A stretch of 64,000 bases of DNA from Oceanobacillus chungangensis (GTDB lineage Bacteria; Bacillota; Bacilli; Bacillales; Amphibacillaceae): the NCBI RefSeq assembly GCF_003369565.1, contig NZ_PIOD01000001.1:141881-205880 (forward strand). The letters are read 5' to 3'. Under the pieces are notes generated by a model. The model worked only from the letters and a program-made list of their open reading frames with translations, was not told where the DNA came from and ran no database searches. Shown one piece after another: positions 9,742 to 20,093 of this stretch. The translations under genes and the position numbers were made by a program. Every line of letters starts with the position of its first letter. The first letter of the stretch is position 1.

Positions 9742-10334
9742 AGAAGTCTTATTACGTATAAATCTGTTGCTTTTAATAAACTGTTAAATAAGTGCAACGT
9801 TTATTCCAGCTCTTGACAGTAGTATCTCTTAGGCAACACTTCAGCAACAATTTACGTCATATATTGGGGAAATGTGTTTTTGTCTAGCAGAGGACAGAAG
9901 ATTACTTTTACTCGCACAATCCGAGTGAAGGAAATACACGTAGACTCCTGCGGGAGGCTCACCAGCCGCCCGCGGAAAGCGTAGTTTATTTCCGCAACGA
10001 CTGACCCGTGAGCGGATATTTTGCAGTTTATATCAACCGTTGATTGTCATCCATCACTAAAAAAAGACTACTGATGTAATAAGTATCCATCAGTAGTAAA
10101 AGTTAAAAATGGTATGGGTTAAAAATTTTTGTTGAAAGTTAGAAAAATAAAGCAAAATAGACGAAAAAATTGTATACTATAGTGGTGCTTCATCTTAATA
10201 ATATCAACTTGCTTTTATTGTTAGCAACACTGCATCATCCTATGATTAGTAAAATTTGATAAAACAAGAAGTATTTATAACGAAGAAAATCAAGAGTTTC
10301 ACGATTAAACCTCAAAAATAGGATGGAGAGAATA
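9742..10334. other. Intergenic region dinG-tseB with a GC-rich repeat
   Basis: I see no gene in these 593 bp. They hold a dispersed GC-rich element (9930-9993) and AT-rich sequence. A possible promoter for tseB, TTGTATACTATAGT near 10169-10182, lies about 150 nt before the start. Confidence 0.6.
9930..9993. repeat. GC-rich dispersed intergenic repeat, shortened
   Basis: The core GACTCCTGCGGGAGG followed by CCGCCCGCGGAAAGCG is much richer in GC than its surroundings and ends in the inverted pair GGAAATA / TATTTCC. From memory, elements with ACTCCTGCGGGA and CCGCGGAAAGCG are scattered between genes in many Bacillaceae. The usual interior seems to be missing here. No ORF crosses it. Confidence 0.6.
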
Positions 10335-10868
10335 ATGAACAACGGATATTCACAATCAACGAAGCGTATTTGGCTAAAAAAGGGGTTAGTAACCGTACTC
10401 GTTATTGCTTTTGCTTGTTTAATTTACGCTATATTTTTATATAATGATCTATATGAGAGTAAAATTGAGGGATTTGCTGAAACGGAAAAGCAAATTTTAG
10501 CACAGACTGCAATAATCGAAGTTGATAAAATTGAACGATACAATGGTGAAAGTCCTTACCATGTAGTGCATGGTAAGAATGAAGACAATGAAGAGAAAAT
10601 AATTTTCTATCCATTGATTGGGAATGAGAAAAATCTAACAACTATTAATAAAGCAGATATAATCTCAGAACAGCAAATATTAAATGCTTGGCAAAATCAA
10701 TGCAGCCAATGTCAATTAGTACATATTTCTCCAGCATTGATGGAACAAGAACCATTGTGGGAGATCGCTTATTATAAAGATAACAAATCAAAATATGTAT
10801 TGGACTATTTATCGATGGATGATGCAAGTCGCAAAGAACAACTTCAATTCTCAAAGCTTTTAAAATAA
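10335..10868 (+). CDS. TseB-like cell-wall elongation regulator (YpmB)
   Basis: A 177-residue protein with a short basic N-terminus, one membrane helix (about 12-34) and an extracytoplasmic domain of the DUF5590/PepSY-like type. B. subtilis YpmB (TseB) sits at this place, before aspB-asnS, and modulates the transpeptidase PBP2A during rod elongation. The ATG at 10335 follows GGAGAG by 4 nt. The gene order (tseB, then asnS, with aspB absent) supports the call. Confidence 0.8.
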   Translation: MNNGYSQSTKRIWLKKGLVTVLVIAFACLIYAIFLYNDLYESKIEGFAETEKQILAQTAIIEVDKIERYNGESPYHVVHGKNEDNEEKIIFYPLIGNEKNLTTINKADIISEQQILNAWQNQCSQCQLVHISPALMEQEPLWEIAYYKDNKSKYVLDYLSMDDASRKEQLQFSKLLK

Positions 10869-11079
10869 CGTGATGGAATTAGGTGCAGACAGCAGCAAGA
10901 GAGTAGCTTGAATTTAAGGGAATTCATGGTATTTCATTTCTAATGATGTATAATATACAAGAACTCAGAAGATATAAGAGAACAAAATACACACAGAATC
11001 AGCTATAAATAAGTGTTTTATCATTATTTAGACGATTCATCTCTAATCATTAATTTTAGTTTTACGGAGGTAATATTTT

Positions 11080-12372
11080 ATGAAAACAACTATTTCACAA
11101 GTAGCAAATCATCTAGAAAAAACCGTTACAATTGGAGCGTGGCTAAGTAACAAACGTTCAAGCGGAAAAATTGCATTCCTTCAGTTACGCGATGGTACTG
11201 GATTTATGCAAGGTGTCGTTGTGAAGAGTGATGTATTGGAAGAAACTTTCCAAATTGCAAAAGGGTTAACACAGGAAACATCCATTTATGTGACAGGGAA
11301 AATTGTTGAAGATACAAGATCAAAATTTGGCTATGAAATGCAAGTATCAAATATCGAAGTTATTCATGAATCACATGATTATCCAATTACACCAAAGGAG
11401 CATGGAATCGAATTTCTAATGGATCATCGCCACCTATGGTTACGTTCTAAAAAGCAGCATGCGGTGATGAAAATTCGTAATGAGATCATTCGCTCTACCT
11501 ATAATTTCTTTAACGAAAATGGCTATGTAAAAATTGACCCACCAATACTGACAGGATCATCAGCAGAAGGGACAACAGAGCTATTCCACACGAAGTATTT
11601 CGAAGAAGAAGCATATTTATCACAAAGTGGTCAATTATATATGGAAGCTGCTGCAATGGCATTTGGCAAGGTGTTTTCTTTTGGCCCAACATTCCGCGCC
11701 GAAAAATCGAAGACACGTCGTCATTTGATTGAGTTTTGGATGATTGAGCCAGAAATGGCGTTTGTTACGCATGAAGAAAGCTTAGAAATTCAAGAAAACT
11801 ATGTAAGTTATATTGTGAAATCTGTTCTTGATAACTGTCAGTTAGAATTAGATATATTAGAGCGAGATGTAACGAAACTAGAAAAAATTACTGCTCCATT
11901 CCCTAGAATCTCTTATGATGATGCAATTTCATTGTTGAAAGAGAAAGGATTTACAGATATCGAGTGGGGTGAAGATTTCGGTGCACCGCATGAAACTGCA
12001 ATTGCTGAAGACTTTGACAAGCCTGTATTTATTACAAATTATCCTTCTGACATCAAAGCTTTCTATATGAAGCCAGTCGCTGACAGACCTGAGGTTGTAT
12101 TATGTGCTGATTTAATTGCACCTGAAGGTTATGGTGAAATCATTGGCGGTTCACAACGTATCGATGATTTAGATCTAATGAAGGAACGTTATGAGCAACA
12201 CGGATTAACTGGGCCTGAATACGAGTGGTATTTAGAGCTTAGAAAGTATGGTAGTGTGCCACACTCAGGATTTGGACTAGGATTAGAACGGACAGTAGCA
12301 TGGATATCTGGTGTCGATCATGTTCGAGAAACAATTCCATTCCCACGTTTATTAAATCGACTATATCCTTGA
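11080..12372 (+). CDS. asnS: Asparaginyl-tRNA synthetase
   Basis: A class IIb synthetase of 430 residues that charges tRNA-Asn. The N-terminal OB fold (about 1-100, [15 protein letters not shown]) precedes the catalytic core with motif 2 ([20 protein letters not shown]) and motif 3 ([15 protein letters not shown]). ACGGAGG precedes the ATG. I looked for the T-box sequence in the 210-bp leader and did not find it. dnaD and nth follow as in B. subtilis. Confidence 0.97.
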   Translation: MKTTISQVANHLEKTVTIGAWLSNKRSSGKIAFLQLRDGTGFMQGVVVKSDVLEETFQIAKGLTQETSIYVTGKIVEDTRSKFGYEMQVSNIEVIHESHDYPITPKEHGIEFLMDHRHLWLRSKKQHAVMKIRNEIIRSTYNFFNENGYVKIDPPILTGSSAEGTTELFHTKYFEEEAYLSQSGQLYMEAAAMAFGKVFSFGPTFRAEKSKTRRHLIEFWMIEPEMAFVTHEESLEIQENYVSYIVKSVLDNCQLELDILERDVTKLEKITAPFPRISYDDAISLLKEKGFTDIEWGEDFGAPHETAIAEDFDKPVFITNYPSDIKAFYMKPVADRPEVVLCADLIAPEGYGEIIGGSQRIDDLDLMKERYEQHGLTGPEYEWYLELRKYGSVPHSGFGLGLERTVAWISGVDHVRETIPFPRLLNRLYP

Positions 12373-12435
12373 TTTTATTCAAAGGCTTCGACTTTACTAT
12401 GTCTTAAAGGACAGTTTTAATCAACATATGCAAAT

Positions 12436-12475
12436 AAAATCCCTTGTTAAGTATTCGCAAGGGATTTTATTTTTG
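12436..12475 (+). terminator. Terminator of asnS
   Basis: An 11-bp stem (AAAATCCCTTG with CAAGGGATTTT) with an 11-nt loop, followed by ATTTTTG, lies 64 nt after the asnS stop. Confidence 0.85.
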
Positions 12476-12595
12476 GTAATTAAGAGAGTAAATTCTTTCT
12501 TACTACATAAGTGCAAGTAAGGTGTCACCGAAAGACTTGGTGACTACCAAGTTTTTTAAAGTACATGCTATACTTATAATGAGGTGTTAAAATAT

Positions 12596-13273
12596 ATGTC
12601 AAATTCAATACCATTTCAAAAAATATTATTAAACCAATTACCAATCCCCATTAAACTGCTAACAAGCTATCATTCGCTTGGTTTAGATGAGCGGGAAGTT
12701 ATGGTTATCATCCACTTATTGCGATATCTTCAAGAAAACAATGATTTTCCAACGCCATTTGAGCTTGCAGAACAGATGACAATTTCTGAGAAGGATTGTG
12801 CGAACATTCTTCGTAAGCTTATTCAAAATGATTTTCTTGCAATTGAACAACAAAAGAATGAGGAGCAGCAACTAAGTGAATCGTATTTACTCGATCCACT
12901 TTGGGAGAAGCTATATTCTCCACTTCCTGTCCAAGAAGAACAAACAGTGGGGACAATTTTCATTTTGTTCGAGCAGGAATTTGGTAGACCACTATCACCT
13001 TTCGAAATCGAAACAATTAATGCATGGTTAGATGAAGATGAAATTGCACCAGCACTTATAAAAGCAGGCTTGCGTGAATCGGTATTAATGGGCAAGTTAA
13101 ATTTCAAATATATTGACCGTATTCTTAGGGAATGGAAGAAGAAGGGGATTCATTCCGTCGAGCAAGCTCGTGATGCTAGCAAAAACTTCCACAACAAACA
13201 AGTAATAAAACAAGATAACCAACAAAAGAGGGATACTTCCTTTTATTATAACTGGTTAGAAGGGGAAGAATAG
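12596..13273 (+). CDS. dnaD: DNA replication initiation protein DnaD
   Basis: A primosomal protein (225 residues) that helps DnaA and DnaB load the replicative helicase. It has an N-terminal winged-helix oligomerisation domain (about 20-95) and a C-terminal DnaD domain with FGRPLSPFEIETINAW and a YIDRILREWKKKGI helix. The ATG at 12596 lies 9 nt after GAGGTG. A GTG at 12584 overlaps that site and is less likely. A small hairpin with a T-run at 12534-12556 lies just upstream. Confidence 0.93.
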   Translation: MSNSIPFQKILLNQLPIPIKLLTSYHSLGLDEREVMVIIHLLRYLQENNDFPTPFELAEQMTISEKDCANILRKLIQNDFLAIEQQKNEEQQLSESYLLDPLWEKLYSPLPVQEEQTVGTIFILFEQEFGRPLSPFEIETINAWLDEDEIAPALIKAGLRESVLMGKLNFKYIDRILREWKKKGIHSVEQARDASKNFHNKQVIKQDNQQKRDTSFYYNWLEGEE

Positions 13274-13277
13274 AAAC

Positions 13278-13928
13278 ATGTTAAATAAAAAGCAAATCCG
13301 ATATTGTCTAGATGTTATGGCTGAGATGTTTCCAGATGCGAAGGGCGAATTAATACATTCCAATCCATTTGAACTGGTCATTGCCGTTTTATTATCTGCT
13401 CAATGTACAGATAAGCTTGTAAATAAAGTAACTGCTGATTTATTCCTTAAATACAAAGAACCAGAGGATTATTTAGCGGTACCTTTAGAAGAATTACAGC
13501 AAGATATTCGATCGATTGGACTTTACAGAACAAAAGCTAAGAACATCCAGAAGCTTTGCCAATCATTGATTAATGATTTTGATGGAGAGGTTCCAAGAAC
13601 GATAAAAGAATTAATGACGCTTGCCGGTGTTGGAAAAAAAACAGCAAACGTTGTTGCTTCCATAGCGTTTGATGAACCAGCAATAGCTGTTGATACACAT
13701 GTTGAAAGGGTTTCAAAAAGATTGGGAATCTGCAGATGGAAGGATTCCGTAATAGAGGTAGAAGAAACATTAATGCGTAAAGTACCTCGCGAAGAATGGA
13801 GTGTAACACACCACAGGATGATTTTCTTTGGCAGATACCACTGCAAAGCTAGAAACCCTAATTGTCTTGAATGCCCATTACTCGAGTTATGTAGAGAAGG
13901 AAAGAAACGAGTGAAGGATGTAAAATAA
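13278..13928 (+). CDS. nth: Endonuclease III
   Basis: A DNA glycosylase/AP lyase (216 residues) that removes oxidised pyrimidines. It has the helix-hairpin-helix LAGVGKKTANVV with the catalytic lysine, the catalytic aspartate in AVDTHVERVSKRLG, and the [4Fe-4S] loop CKARNPNCLECPLLELC (C-x6-C-x2-C-x5-C). It starts 4 nt after dnaD and ends before a strong hairpin shared with ponA. Confidence 0.97.
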   Translation: MLNKKQIRYCLDVMAEMFPDAKGELIHSNPFELVIAVLLSAQCTDKLVNKVTADLFLKYKEPEDYLAVPLEELQQDIRSIGLYRTKAKNIQKLCQSLINDFDGEVPRTIKELMTLAGVGKKTANVVASIAFDEPAIAVDTHVERVSKRLGICRWKDSVIEVEETLMRKVPREEWSVTHHRMIFFGRYHCKARNPNCLECPLLELCREGKKRVKDVK

Positions 13929-13936
13929 ATGATTAA

Positions 13937-13977
13937 GAAAATGAGGTAACCTCCATTTCGAAGGTTACCTCATTTTC
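13937..13977. terminator. Bidirectional terminator nth / ponA
   Basis: A perfect 16-bp stem (GAAAATGAGGTAACCT with its complement) and 9-nt loop lie between two converging genes. A and T tracts at the stem ends suit both directions. Confidence 0.85.
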
Positions 13978-14003
13978 CGCTTGTAAAAGCGATTATTCTA
14001 TTA

Positions 14004-16793
14004 TCACTCTGTATTTGTTTCTGTATCCTCTTGGCCATTATCAGGATTGTTTTCTTGCTCCGTTTCCTGGTCTGGATTAGGCTCTGGCTCTGTGTCTGGT
14101 TCCGGCTCAGGTTCTTGATCGGGCTCTGGTTCATTTCCAGGTTCTGGCTCATTTCCAGGTTCTGGATTAGTGTCAGGATTAGTGTTTTCATCGGTATTAG
14201 GGATAGTCAAAGATGTACTCTCTGTAATACCTCTTACACCTTCATTCGCACCATTTTTGCCAATTGGTGTTACTGTAATCGTATAGCTCTGTCCTGGTGA
14301 ACCACCGCTTATTTCAATTCCTTTCGAATCCACTGTTTGTACTTGACCATTAACAGAGACTTCGTATGCGGCAGGAGGGCCATTGTAATCCCAAGAAACA
14401 TCGATAATTGAGCTTTCTTCGATATACTCTGCGGATAATCCAGAAACCCCAGGAAGCTCTTCTTCCTGCTCGCCCTTTGTCTTCACTGATGCTGTTGCAG
14501 GTTTACTAGTAGATGTGCCATCATTCACTACTACTTCAATAACGTACTCTGCGTCAGGCTCAACTTCTGTTATTTCAATTGATTTATCCTCTGTTGATGA
14601 AAGGTTTTGTTTTTCGCCACCGTTTATAGCAGCACTTACGTCGAATGTTACATCATCTTCAGAATTATATTGCCAATCAACACGGATCACATTTGCAGCT
14701 TCATCATAAGTTGCTTTTAATCCGCTGACAGGATCAATTTCATCAAATTTCTTAGATGTCTTAGTTGGCTCAGTTCCTTTAACAAATAACTCAGTTATGA
14801 TTTGCGAAGATGGAGTGTATTTGCTTGGTAATGTTGCAGGATTAGAGCCATTTTCAACTGCAACTTCTACAACAGAATTTGGTTTTGCAAAATCTGCTGT
14901 ATCGATTCCTTGTGAAATAGTTTCCATCGTATTTTTGAATAGGGCATGCGAGATTTCTGTATCAGGCATTACATCCCGTTTTCCTTCATCATCTGTATAA
15001 CCACCAGTCCAAACGGCCATTGTATAGTTTGTCGTATAGCCAGCTAACCAAGAATCTGGACTGCCAGGTTTATCTTTTAAGTTAGTTGTTCCTGTTTTAG
15101 CGGCTAATGGTAAGCCTGGAACATTCGCTTTATAACCAACACCTTCTGTTACTGAAGTCTTAAGCATGTCTGTGATCATGTATGCTGTATAATCAGACAT
15201 TACAGCTTCAGGTTCTGGTACAAGTTCTACTACACGTCCATCAGGGAATTCAACCTTTGTAACGGCATAGGGTTCATTATAAATTCCTTCATTACCGAAT
15301 GCACGGTATGCTCCTGCTAATTGAAGAGGGCTTACCTGCGCTTCCGCTCCACCAATTGCATCCGTCAATTGAACCTGATCTTTAGGAAAAGTGATTCCTA
15401 ACCCTTTAGCAAAGGTTTTCGCGTTTTCTCTGCCAACTTCTTCAAATATTTTTACTGCTGGAACGTTTAGAGATTGACTTAAAGCATATCTTGCAGTAAT
15501 CCATCCGGAATATTTACGGTTCCAGTTATTGATAGTCCCACCGTCAGTTCCGGCTATTTCATATGGTTTATCATCATTAATTAGATGATAGGTCGACATT
15601 TTATCATATTCTATCGCAGGACCATAATCAAGTATTGGCTTAATTGTTGAGCCAGGTTGGTAAGTGCCCTGTGTTGCATAGTTATAACCCCAATTACCAT
15701 CGTTATTTCTGCTGCCGCCGATTGCTTTGATTGCACCATTTTTCGTATCAAGGATGACCATTCCAGCCTTCATTTCATCATCTGGATATGGAATAGGGTT
15801 CTCCGCACTGTCTGTTAATAAAAATTCTACATGGTCCTGGATGCTTGGATCTAATGTCGTGTAGACTTTTAGTCCATCAGAGAAAATGTCTGCACCATCT
15901 ACTTTTTCTTTTACTTCTTTTTCTACTTGTTGAAGAAATGCTTCATATGGTGTTGAATCAGGCTGTGTTTCAACAAGCATGGAAGGAATATCAACTTCTC
16001 TTGCTTCATCAGCCTGTGCTTGCGTTATTTTACCGTGTCTAACCATCAGTTTTAATACAGTATCCATTCTGCCCTCTGTTAAATCGGGGTTTTGGAAAGG
16101 ATTATATGCTGTTGGCCTTTGCGGCAACCCAGCGAGTATGGCAGCCTGTGGCAGTGTTAGATCATGTAAATCGGTAACTCCAAAGTAGGTTTCCGCTGCT
16201 TGTCCAACACCCCATGCTCCTGCACCATAGAATATTTTATTTAAATACATTTCTAAAATTTCTTCTTTAGAATACTGACGTTCCAATTTCAATGCTAACC
16301 ATTGTTCCTGTACTTTCAGTTTTAATTCCTTTTCTGGTGATAAAAATGATTTCTCTACAACTTGCTGTGTAATCGTACTTGCGCCCTGTGAGCCGAAACC
16401 ATTCGAAAAATTGGCAAGAATGGCACCACCGATTCGTCTAAGATCAATGCCGTGGTGTTCAAAGAATCTTACATCTTCTGTTGCTGTGACTGCATCAATT
16501 AATACCTGTGGCAAATCTTCATAATTAATTTTTTTACGATTTTGTGCACCAAGTACTGCGAATTCATCGCCATTCTGATCTAGAAACGATGATGAAAACG
16601 GATCTGATAATTGAGCTGTATCAATGTCTGGTGCAGTTGCAATCCAGTAAGTGAATAACCCACCAACACCAATTCCAATTGCTAAAACGATAATAAATCC
16701 TATTAATAAAATTCTCTTCCAAATTGGTTTCTTTCTATTTTTTTTCTTCTTTTGTTGTCGTCTTGCTGTGCGAGTTTGGCCATTTTCTGCCAT
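14004..16793 (-). CDS. ponA: Penicillin-binding protein 1A (glycosyltransferase and transpeptidase)
   Basis: A bifunctional class A PBP of 929 residues that polymerises and cross-links peptidoglycan. A basic cytoplasmic tail precedes a membrane helix (about 28-50). The GT51 domain shows ATEDVRFFEHHGIDLRRI and GASTITQQVV; the transpeptidase shows STIKP (active serine), SLN and KTGTTN. Two fibronectin type III-like domains follow from about 690, then a tail of GNEPEP/DQEPEPEP repeats of about 60 residues. GGAGGTG precedes the ATG. The order recU-ponA on the minus strand is conserved in Bacillus. Confidence 0.96.
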   Translation of the reverse strand: MAENGQTRTARRQQKKKKNRKKPIWKRILLIGFIIVLAIGIGVGGLFTYWIATAPDIDTAQLSDPFSSSFLDQNGDEFAVLGAQNRKKINYEDLPQVLIDAVTATEDVRFFEHHGIDLRRIGGAILANFSNGFGSQGASTITQQVVEKSFLSPEKELKLKVQEQWLALKLERQYSKEEILEMYLNKIFYGAGAWGVGQAAETYFGVTDLHDLTLPQAAILAGLPQRPTAYNPFQNPDLTEGRMDTVLKLMVRHGKITQAQADEAREVDIPSMLVETQPDSTPYEAFLQQVEKEVKEKVDGADIFSDGLKVYTTLDPSIQDHVEFLLTDSAENPIPYPDDEMKAGMVILDTKNGAIKAIGGSRNNDGNWGYNYATQGTYQPGSTIKPILDYGPAIEYDKMSTYHLINDDKPYEIAGTDGGTINNWNRKYSGWITARYALSQSLNVPAVKIFEEVGRENAKTFAKGLGITFPKDQVQLTDAIGGAEAQVSPLQLAGAYRAFGNEGIYNEPYAVTKVEFPDGRVVELVPEPEAVMSDYTAYMITDMLKTSVTEGVGYKANVPGLPLAAKTGTTNLKDKPGSPDSWLAGYTTNYTMAVWTGGYTDDEGKRDVMPDTEISHALFKNTMETISQGIDTADFAKPNSVVEVAVENGSNPATLPSKYTPSSQIITELFVKGTEPTKTSKKFDEIDPVSGLKATYDEAANVIRVDWQYNSEDDVTFDVSAAINGGEKQNLSSTEDKSIEITEVEPDAEYVIEVVVNDGTSTSKPATASVKTKGEQEEELPGVSGLSAEYIEESSIIDVSWDYNGPPAAYEVSVNGQVQTVDSKGIEISGGSPGQSYTITVTPIGKNGANEGVRGITESTSLTIPNTDENTNPDTNPEPGNEPEPGNEPEPDQEPEPEPDTEPEPNPDQETEQENNPDNGQEDTETNTE

Positions 16794-16811
16794 AGCTCTA
16801 CACCTCCATCT

Positions 16812-17402
16812 CTAAAAGTAAAGCTTATCAATAATTGATAAATAATCTATTCTTGCCTGATATTGTAAGGGGATATGAAAACCATCCTGCTTTATTGTTT
16901 CATATGGGATTGATTTTCTCCCACCATTTAACATATCTTGCCAATAGCGAAGCAGTTTTTCCGCTTGCATGTAATAGGTTTCGTCATGGGCAGCAAAGCG
17001 AATGAGTAAGAAGCAAATTCCTTCGTGCTCAACAATTTTCTTCATATGATTAATTTGATGGTCATGAACATTTGCCAATGGGAAAATTGTTTTATTCTTT
17101 GTTTCCTTCGCTTCAAAATCAATATATTTCCCTCGATATAGGCCATTATAATCGGTTGTTGAAGCTTGTTTAAAATAGGCTTCCGTAATAACAGCTGCAC
17201 TTCGTCTTGGATAATGTACCTTCACAATTTGGACTGGTGTTGGTTTCTTATGAATGACGGCACGATCAATATCCAAGTAGAACTGATTCGTAGTATTTAT
17301 ATCGTCCTCTAATGACATTCCTCGATTACTGAATGTATTATTCGATTGCCAGGACGATGCCTGTTTTGATATGATCTTCTTTTGTCCATTCGGATAATTC
17401 AT
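16812..17402 (-). CDS. recU: Holliday junction resolvase RecU
   Basis: A 196-residue structure-specific nuclease that resolves recombination intermediates and takes part in chromosome segregation. RecU features are the conserved [12 protein letters not shown], the catalytic region [18 protein letters not shown] and [10 protein letters not shown]. The ATG at 17402 follows AGGAGGAA by 5-6 nt; upstream in-frame codons at 17459 give an unlikely extension. It lies 18 nt before ponA and probably forms an operon with it. Confidence 0.95.
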   Translation of the reverse strand: MNYPNGQKKIISKQASSWQSNNTFSNRGMSLEDDINTTNQFYLDIDRAVIHKKPTPVQIVKVHYPRRSAAVITEAYFKQASTTDYNGLYRGKYIDFEAKETKNKTIFPLANVHDHQINHMKKIVEHEGICFLLIRFAAHDETYYMQAEKLLRYWQDMLNGGRKSIPYETIKQDGFHIPLQYQARIDYLSIIDKLYF

Positions 17403-17605
17403 CTCTCTTCCTCCTAGCATACATATCATATCAAAAATACGATTCATTACATTATACATTATATAACAAAGTGAATAAAATCACATATTTGAACATTACA
17501 TGACGATTGTTTTCTTTAAAAATAGGTCTATCGCACTGGAAGTACACAACATTCTTCTCAGACAACTCCCTGTTGCGAGTATCTACGTAAACTTTTTGTG
17601 AACAT

Positions 17606-17646
17606 AAAAAAGGATTTGCTGATTAGTAGCAGCAAATCCTTTTTTG
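17606..17646. terminator. Terminator of sspM
   Basis: A perfect 16-bp stem (AAAAAAGGATTTGCTG and complement) with an 8-nt loop. On the minus strand it follows the sspM stop by about 25 nt and is followed by a T-run. Confidence 0.85.
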
Positions 17647-17671
17647 AAAAGACTAATTGAAGCATGTTGAT

Positions 17672-17776
17672 TTAAGTTGAGGGGCGATTTGGACCATTTA
17701 ATTTTTTATCACCAATAATCGCTGAATTAGATTTATTTCTTTCTTGTTTCTTTAATTGATTCTTCTTTTGTTTCAA
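17672..17776 (-). CDS. sspM: Small acid-soluble spore protein M
   Basis: A 34-residue protein, too short for most gene finders. It is very basic at the N-terminus (KQKKNQLKKQERNK) and ends in DKKLNGPNRPST, which I recognise as the C-terminus of B. subtilis SspM (KKLGGPNRPST). The TTG start has AAAGGAGG 7 nt upstream and a clear terminator follows. Minor SASPs of this kind are made in the forespore; the molecular role is unclear. It lies upstream of recU on the same strand. Confidence 0.85.
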   Translation of the reverse strand: MKQKKNQLKKQERNKSNSAIIGDKKLNGPNRPST

Positions 17777-17933
17777 TTTTGTAACCTCCTTTTACTATTA
17801 TTATGTCTTAATATAGGAAAATCATAAGTACCTACACTTGTTTTGTATATAATGTTCTAGTTTTGTCGAACGTGAAGGAGTATTTATATTTTCCTCGAAA
17901 TACTAAATAACTAAATTGAATGAGGTGGGACTT

Positions 17934-18146
17934 ATGTATGCCATTAAAGAATTGGATTCCTTCGTCAATGGTGTTAATAAAGAGGATGTTGAGTCATCAG
18001 TAGAACATCTATTGGATCAGCTAAGAAGAATCGATCAGAAGCTAAGGTTGAAAGTGGAAAATGAAATTAAGCATAATTTTCACCAACAGCAAGAATTCGT
18101 TCTAGCTGCAGATGCTATTGTAATTCAAATAATTAATAACAGATAA
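17934..18146 (+). CDS. Hypothetical 70-residue helical protein
   Basis: Starts at ATG 17934, 4 nt after GAGGTGGG. The product has alternating acidic and hydrophobic positions (LDSFVNGVNKEDVESSVEHL) and is probably a small all-helical cytoplasmic protein. I do not recognise the family. Its place just before the yppE-like gene makes it a counterpart of a short ypp gene of B. subtilis. Confidence 0.7.
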   Translation: MYAIKELDSFVNGVNKEDVESSVEHLLDQLRRIDQKLRLKVENEIKHNFHQQQEFVLAADAIVIQIINNR

Positions 18147-18222
18147 CTTAACGCATTCACATTATAATATGATAAAGTAGAGGGAAAGGACTATTTTTAA
18201 ATAGAAGAAGGCGGAATACATC

Positions 18223-18570
18223 ATGGAATTATCAAAGCAAACAGAAACGCTTAGAGAGTATCTTTATAATTTACGAGACAAATTCGAGCACAGTACTCCA
18301 CCAGAAAATGTGAAGGATCGTAGTTTCTTTGAAAAGGTAAAAGAGGAGACGACACCAATCTATGATCTGATTGCAACCTGGGAAGAGGACGCACTGCAAA
18401 CGGTTAAAGAGAAAAAGATCACAGTTCATCCACAACAAGTCATTTCTACTAGGGAAAATATGGAGTTACTTATCATGCATAGCTATTATAAGGATGCTAG
18501 AAGAAAACGTTATATGGAATTATATAATTCAGTACTTTATATTTATGATCAAGTAATTCGAGACTTATAA
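18223..18570 (+). CDS. YppE family protein (DUF1798)
   Basis: A 115-residue, highly helical protein with the length and pattern of YppE (DUF1798), which folds as a four-helix bundle of unknown role. Recognisable stretches are RDKFEHSTPPENVKDRSFFE and DARRKRYMELYNSVLYI. It is in the same neighbourhood (recU/ponA to gpsB) as yppE in B. subtilis. AGAAGGCGG precedes the ATG. Confidence 0.8.
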   Translation: MELSKQTETLREYLYNLRDKFEHSTPPENVKDRSFFEKVKEETTPIYDLIATWEEDALQTVKEKKITVHPQQVISTRENMELLIMHSYYKDARRKRYMELYNSVLYIYDQVIRDL

Positions 18571-18617
18571 ACCTCTCTTTGCTTTACAATTGTTCATTAA
18601 TTTCTTATAATTTATAG

Positions 18618-19046
<429 letters not shown>

Positions 19047-19201
19047 ATCAGGCAGGGGTAATGCTAATGAGCTTACATTGGAGACTGATTTTCAGTTTCC
19101 TTTTTTTAATGGTATAATAAAATGAGAAATAATGCTTGAATTATAGACTAAATTGAATAATCGATGAATATGGAAAAGTGAATATGATGAGGTGAGAGAT
19201 G

Positions 19202-19513
19202 ATGAGTAAACGCGCACAATTAAATGGCAAGGCAATTCTCGAAAAAGATTTTAAAACGACCATGAGAGGCTATAGTCAAGAAGAAGTAGATGAATTTCTG
19301 GATCTTATCATTCAAGACTATGATGCGTTCAGTCAAGAAATAGTAAGATTACAGCAAGAAATCGATAGGCTGAAAAAGAGCACTCCAGAACAACAGCCAG
19401 TACGCACGAGAGCTGCCCAACAAAATACACAAGTTAATTATGATGTATTGAAACGTTTATCAAATTTAGAAAAAGAAGTTTTCGGCAAGAAGTTTATTGA
19501 GGCAGACGAATAG
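19202..19513 (+). CDS. gpsB: Cell division and elongation regulator GpsB
   Basis: A 103-residue DivIVA-like protein that moves PBP1 (PonA) between side wall and septum. The N-terminal membrane-binding domain ([25 protein letters not shown]) is followed by a coiled coil (about 40-70), a [11 protein letters not shown] linker and a C-terminal trimerisation helix. ATG 19202 is 6 nt from GAGGTGA; 19199 is 3 nt away. It directly precedes rnpB, as in many Bacilli, and works on the ponA product encoded nearby. Confidence 0.95.
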   Translation: MSKRAQLNGKAILEKDFKTTMRGYSQEEVDEFLDLIIQDYDAFSQEIVRLQQEIDRLKKSTPEQQPVRTRAAQQNTQVNYDVLKRLSNLEKEVFGKKFIEADE

Positions 19514-19573
19514 GCCAAGTAGCATTTCGAAAAGAATGATTGAAATAAAGCAATAAATATGATAGTATTATTT

Positions 19574-19977
19574 AGTGTTATTAAATACTCAGGTAATCGC
19601 TGCAGTTGATGCAGAGGAAAGTCCATGCTCACACAAACTGAGATGTTTGTAGTGTTCGTGCTTGATGAATTCATAAGTCAAGGTAACCAATACGGTTAAC
19701 GGCAGGAAATATTCCTAAGTCCAATCGGATATGGAATATTATACTTGAAAGTGCCACAGTGACGGAGCTGGAATGGAAACATTTCAGGTGGAACGAGGTA
19801 AACCCCACGAGTGAGCAACCCAAATAATGGTAGGGGCATCCTTTAGTAGGGAATTCAACCGAAAGAGGGACAAGGAACTCCTTGTAGATAGATGATTACA
19901 ACCTAAAGTACGAGGCTTGACCACCGTTTGCAGTACGTAGGTACAGAACATGGCTTATCGAGTATTTAATCGGTCTC
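19574..19977 (+). ncRNA. rnpB: RNase P RNA, Bacillus (B) type
   Basis: The conserved cores are present in order: GGTAATCGCTGCAG, GAGGAAAGTCCATGCTC, GTAGTGTTCGTGC, ACGGCAGGAAA, GAAAGTGCCACAGTGACGGAG, GGTGGAACGAGGTAAACCCC, GTAGATAGATGATTAC and CAGTACG..ACAGAACATGGCTTA. The 5' TTAAATACTC pairs with 3' GAGTATTTAA to make helix P1, which sets the ends to within a few nt. It cuts the 5' leader from pre-tRNA. Confidence 0.96.
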
Positions 19978-19992
19978 TAAATTAATTAATCG

Positions 19993-20035
19993 AACCTTTT
20001 TTATAGTAGATACTATGAGAAAGGTTTTTTTATTT
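19993..20035 (+). terminator. Terminator of rnpB
   Basis: A 16-nt arm AACCTTTTTTATAGTA pairs imperfectly with TACTATGAGAAAGGTT over a 2-nt loop, followed by TTTTTTATTTTT. It lies just after the RNase P RNA. Confidence 0.8.
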
Positions 20036-20093
20036 TTCGTCGAATGTGATAAACTAGGACTACACTAATTTTAGTAACGAGAGGAATTCATAT

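Noticed and set aside
10869..11079. T-box leader before asnS
   Set aside because: The conserved T-box core and a following terminator were looked for and not seen.
14031..14300. Plus-strand gene rich in W and R
   Set aside because: It is the shadow of the EP repeat tail of ponA on the other strand.
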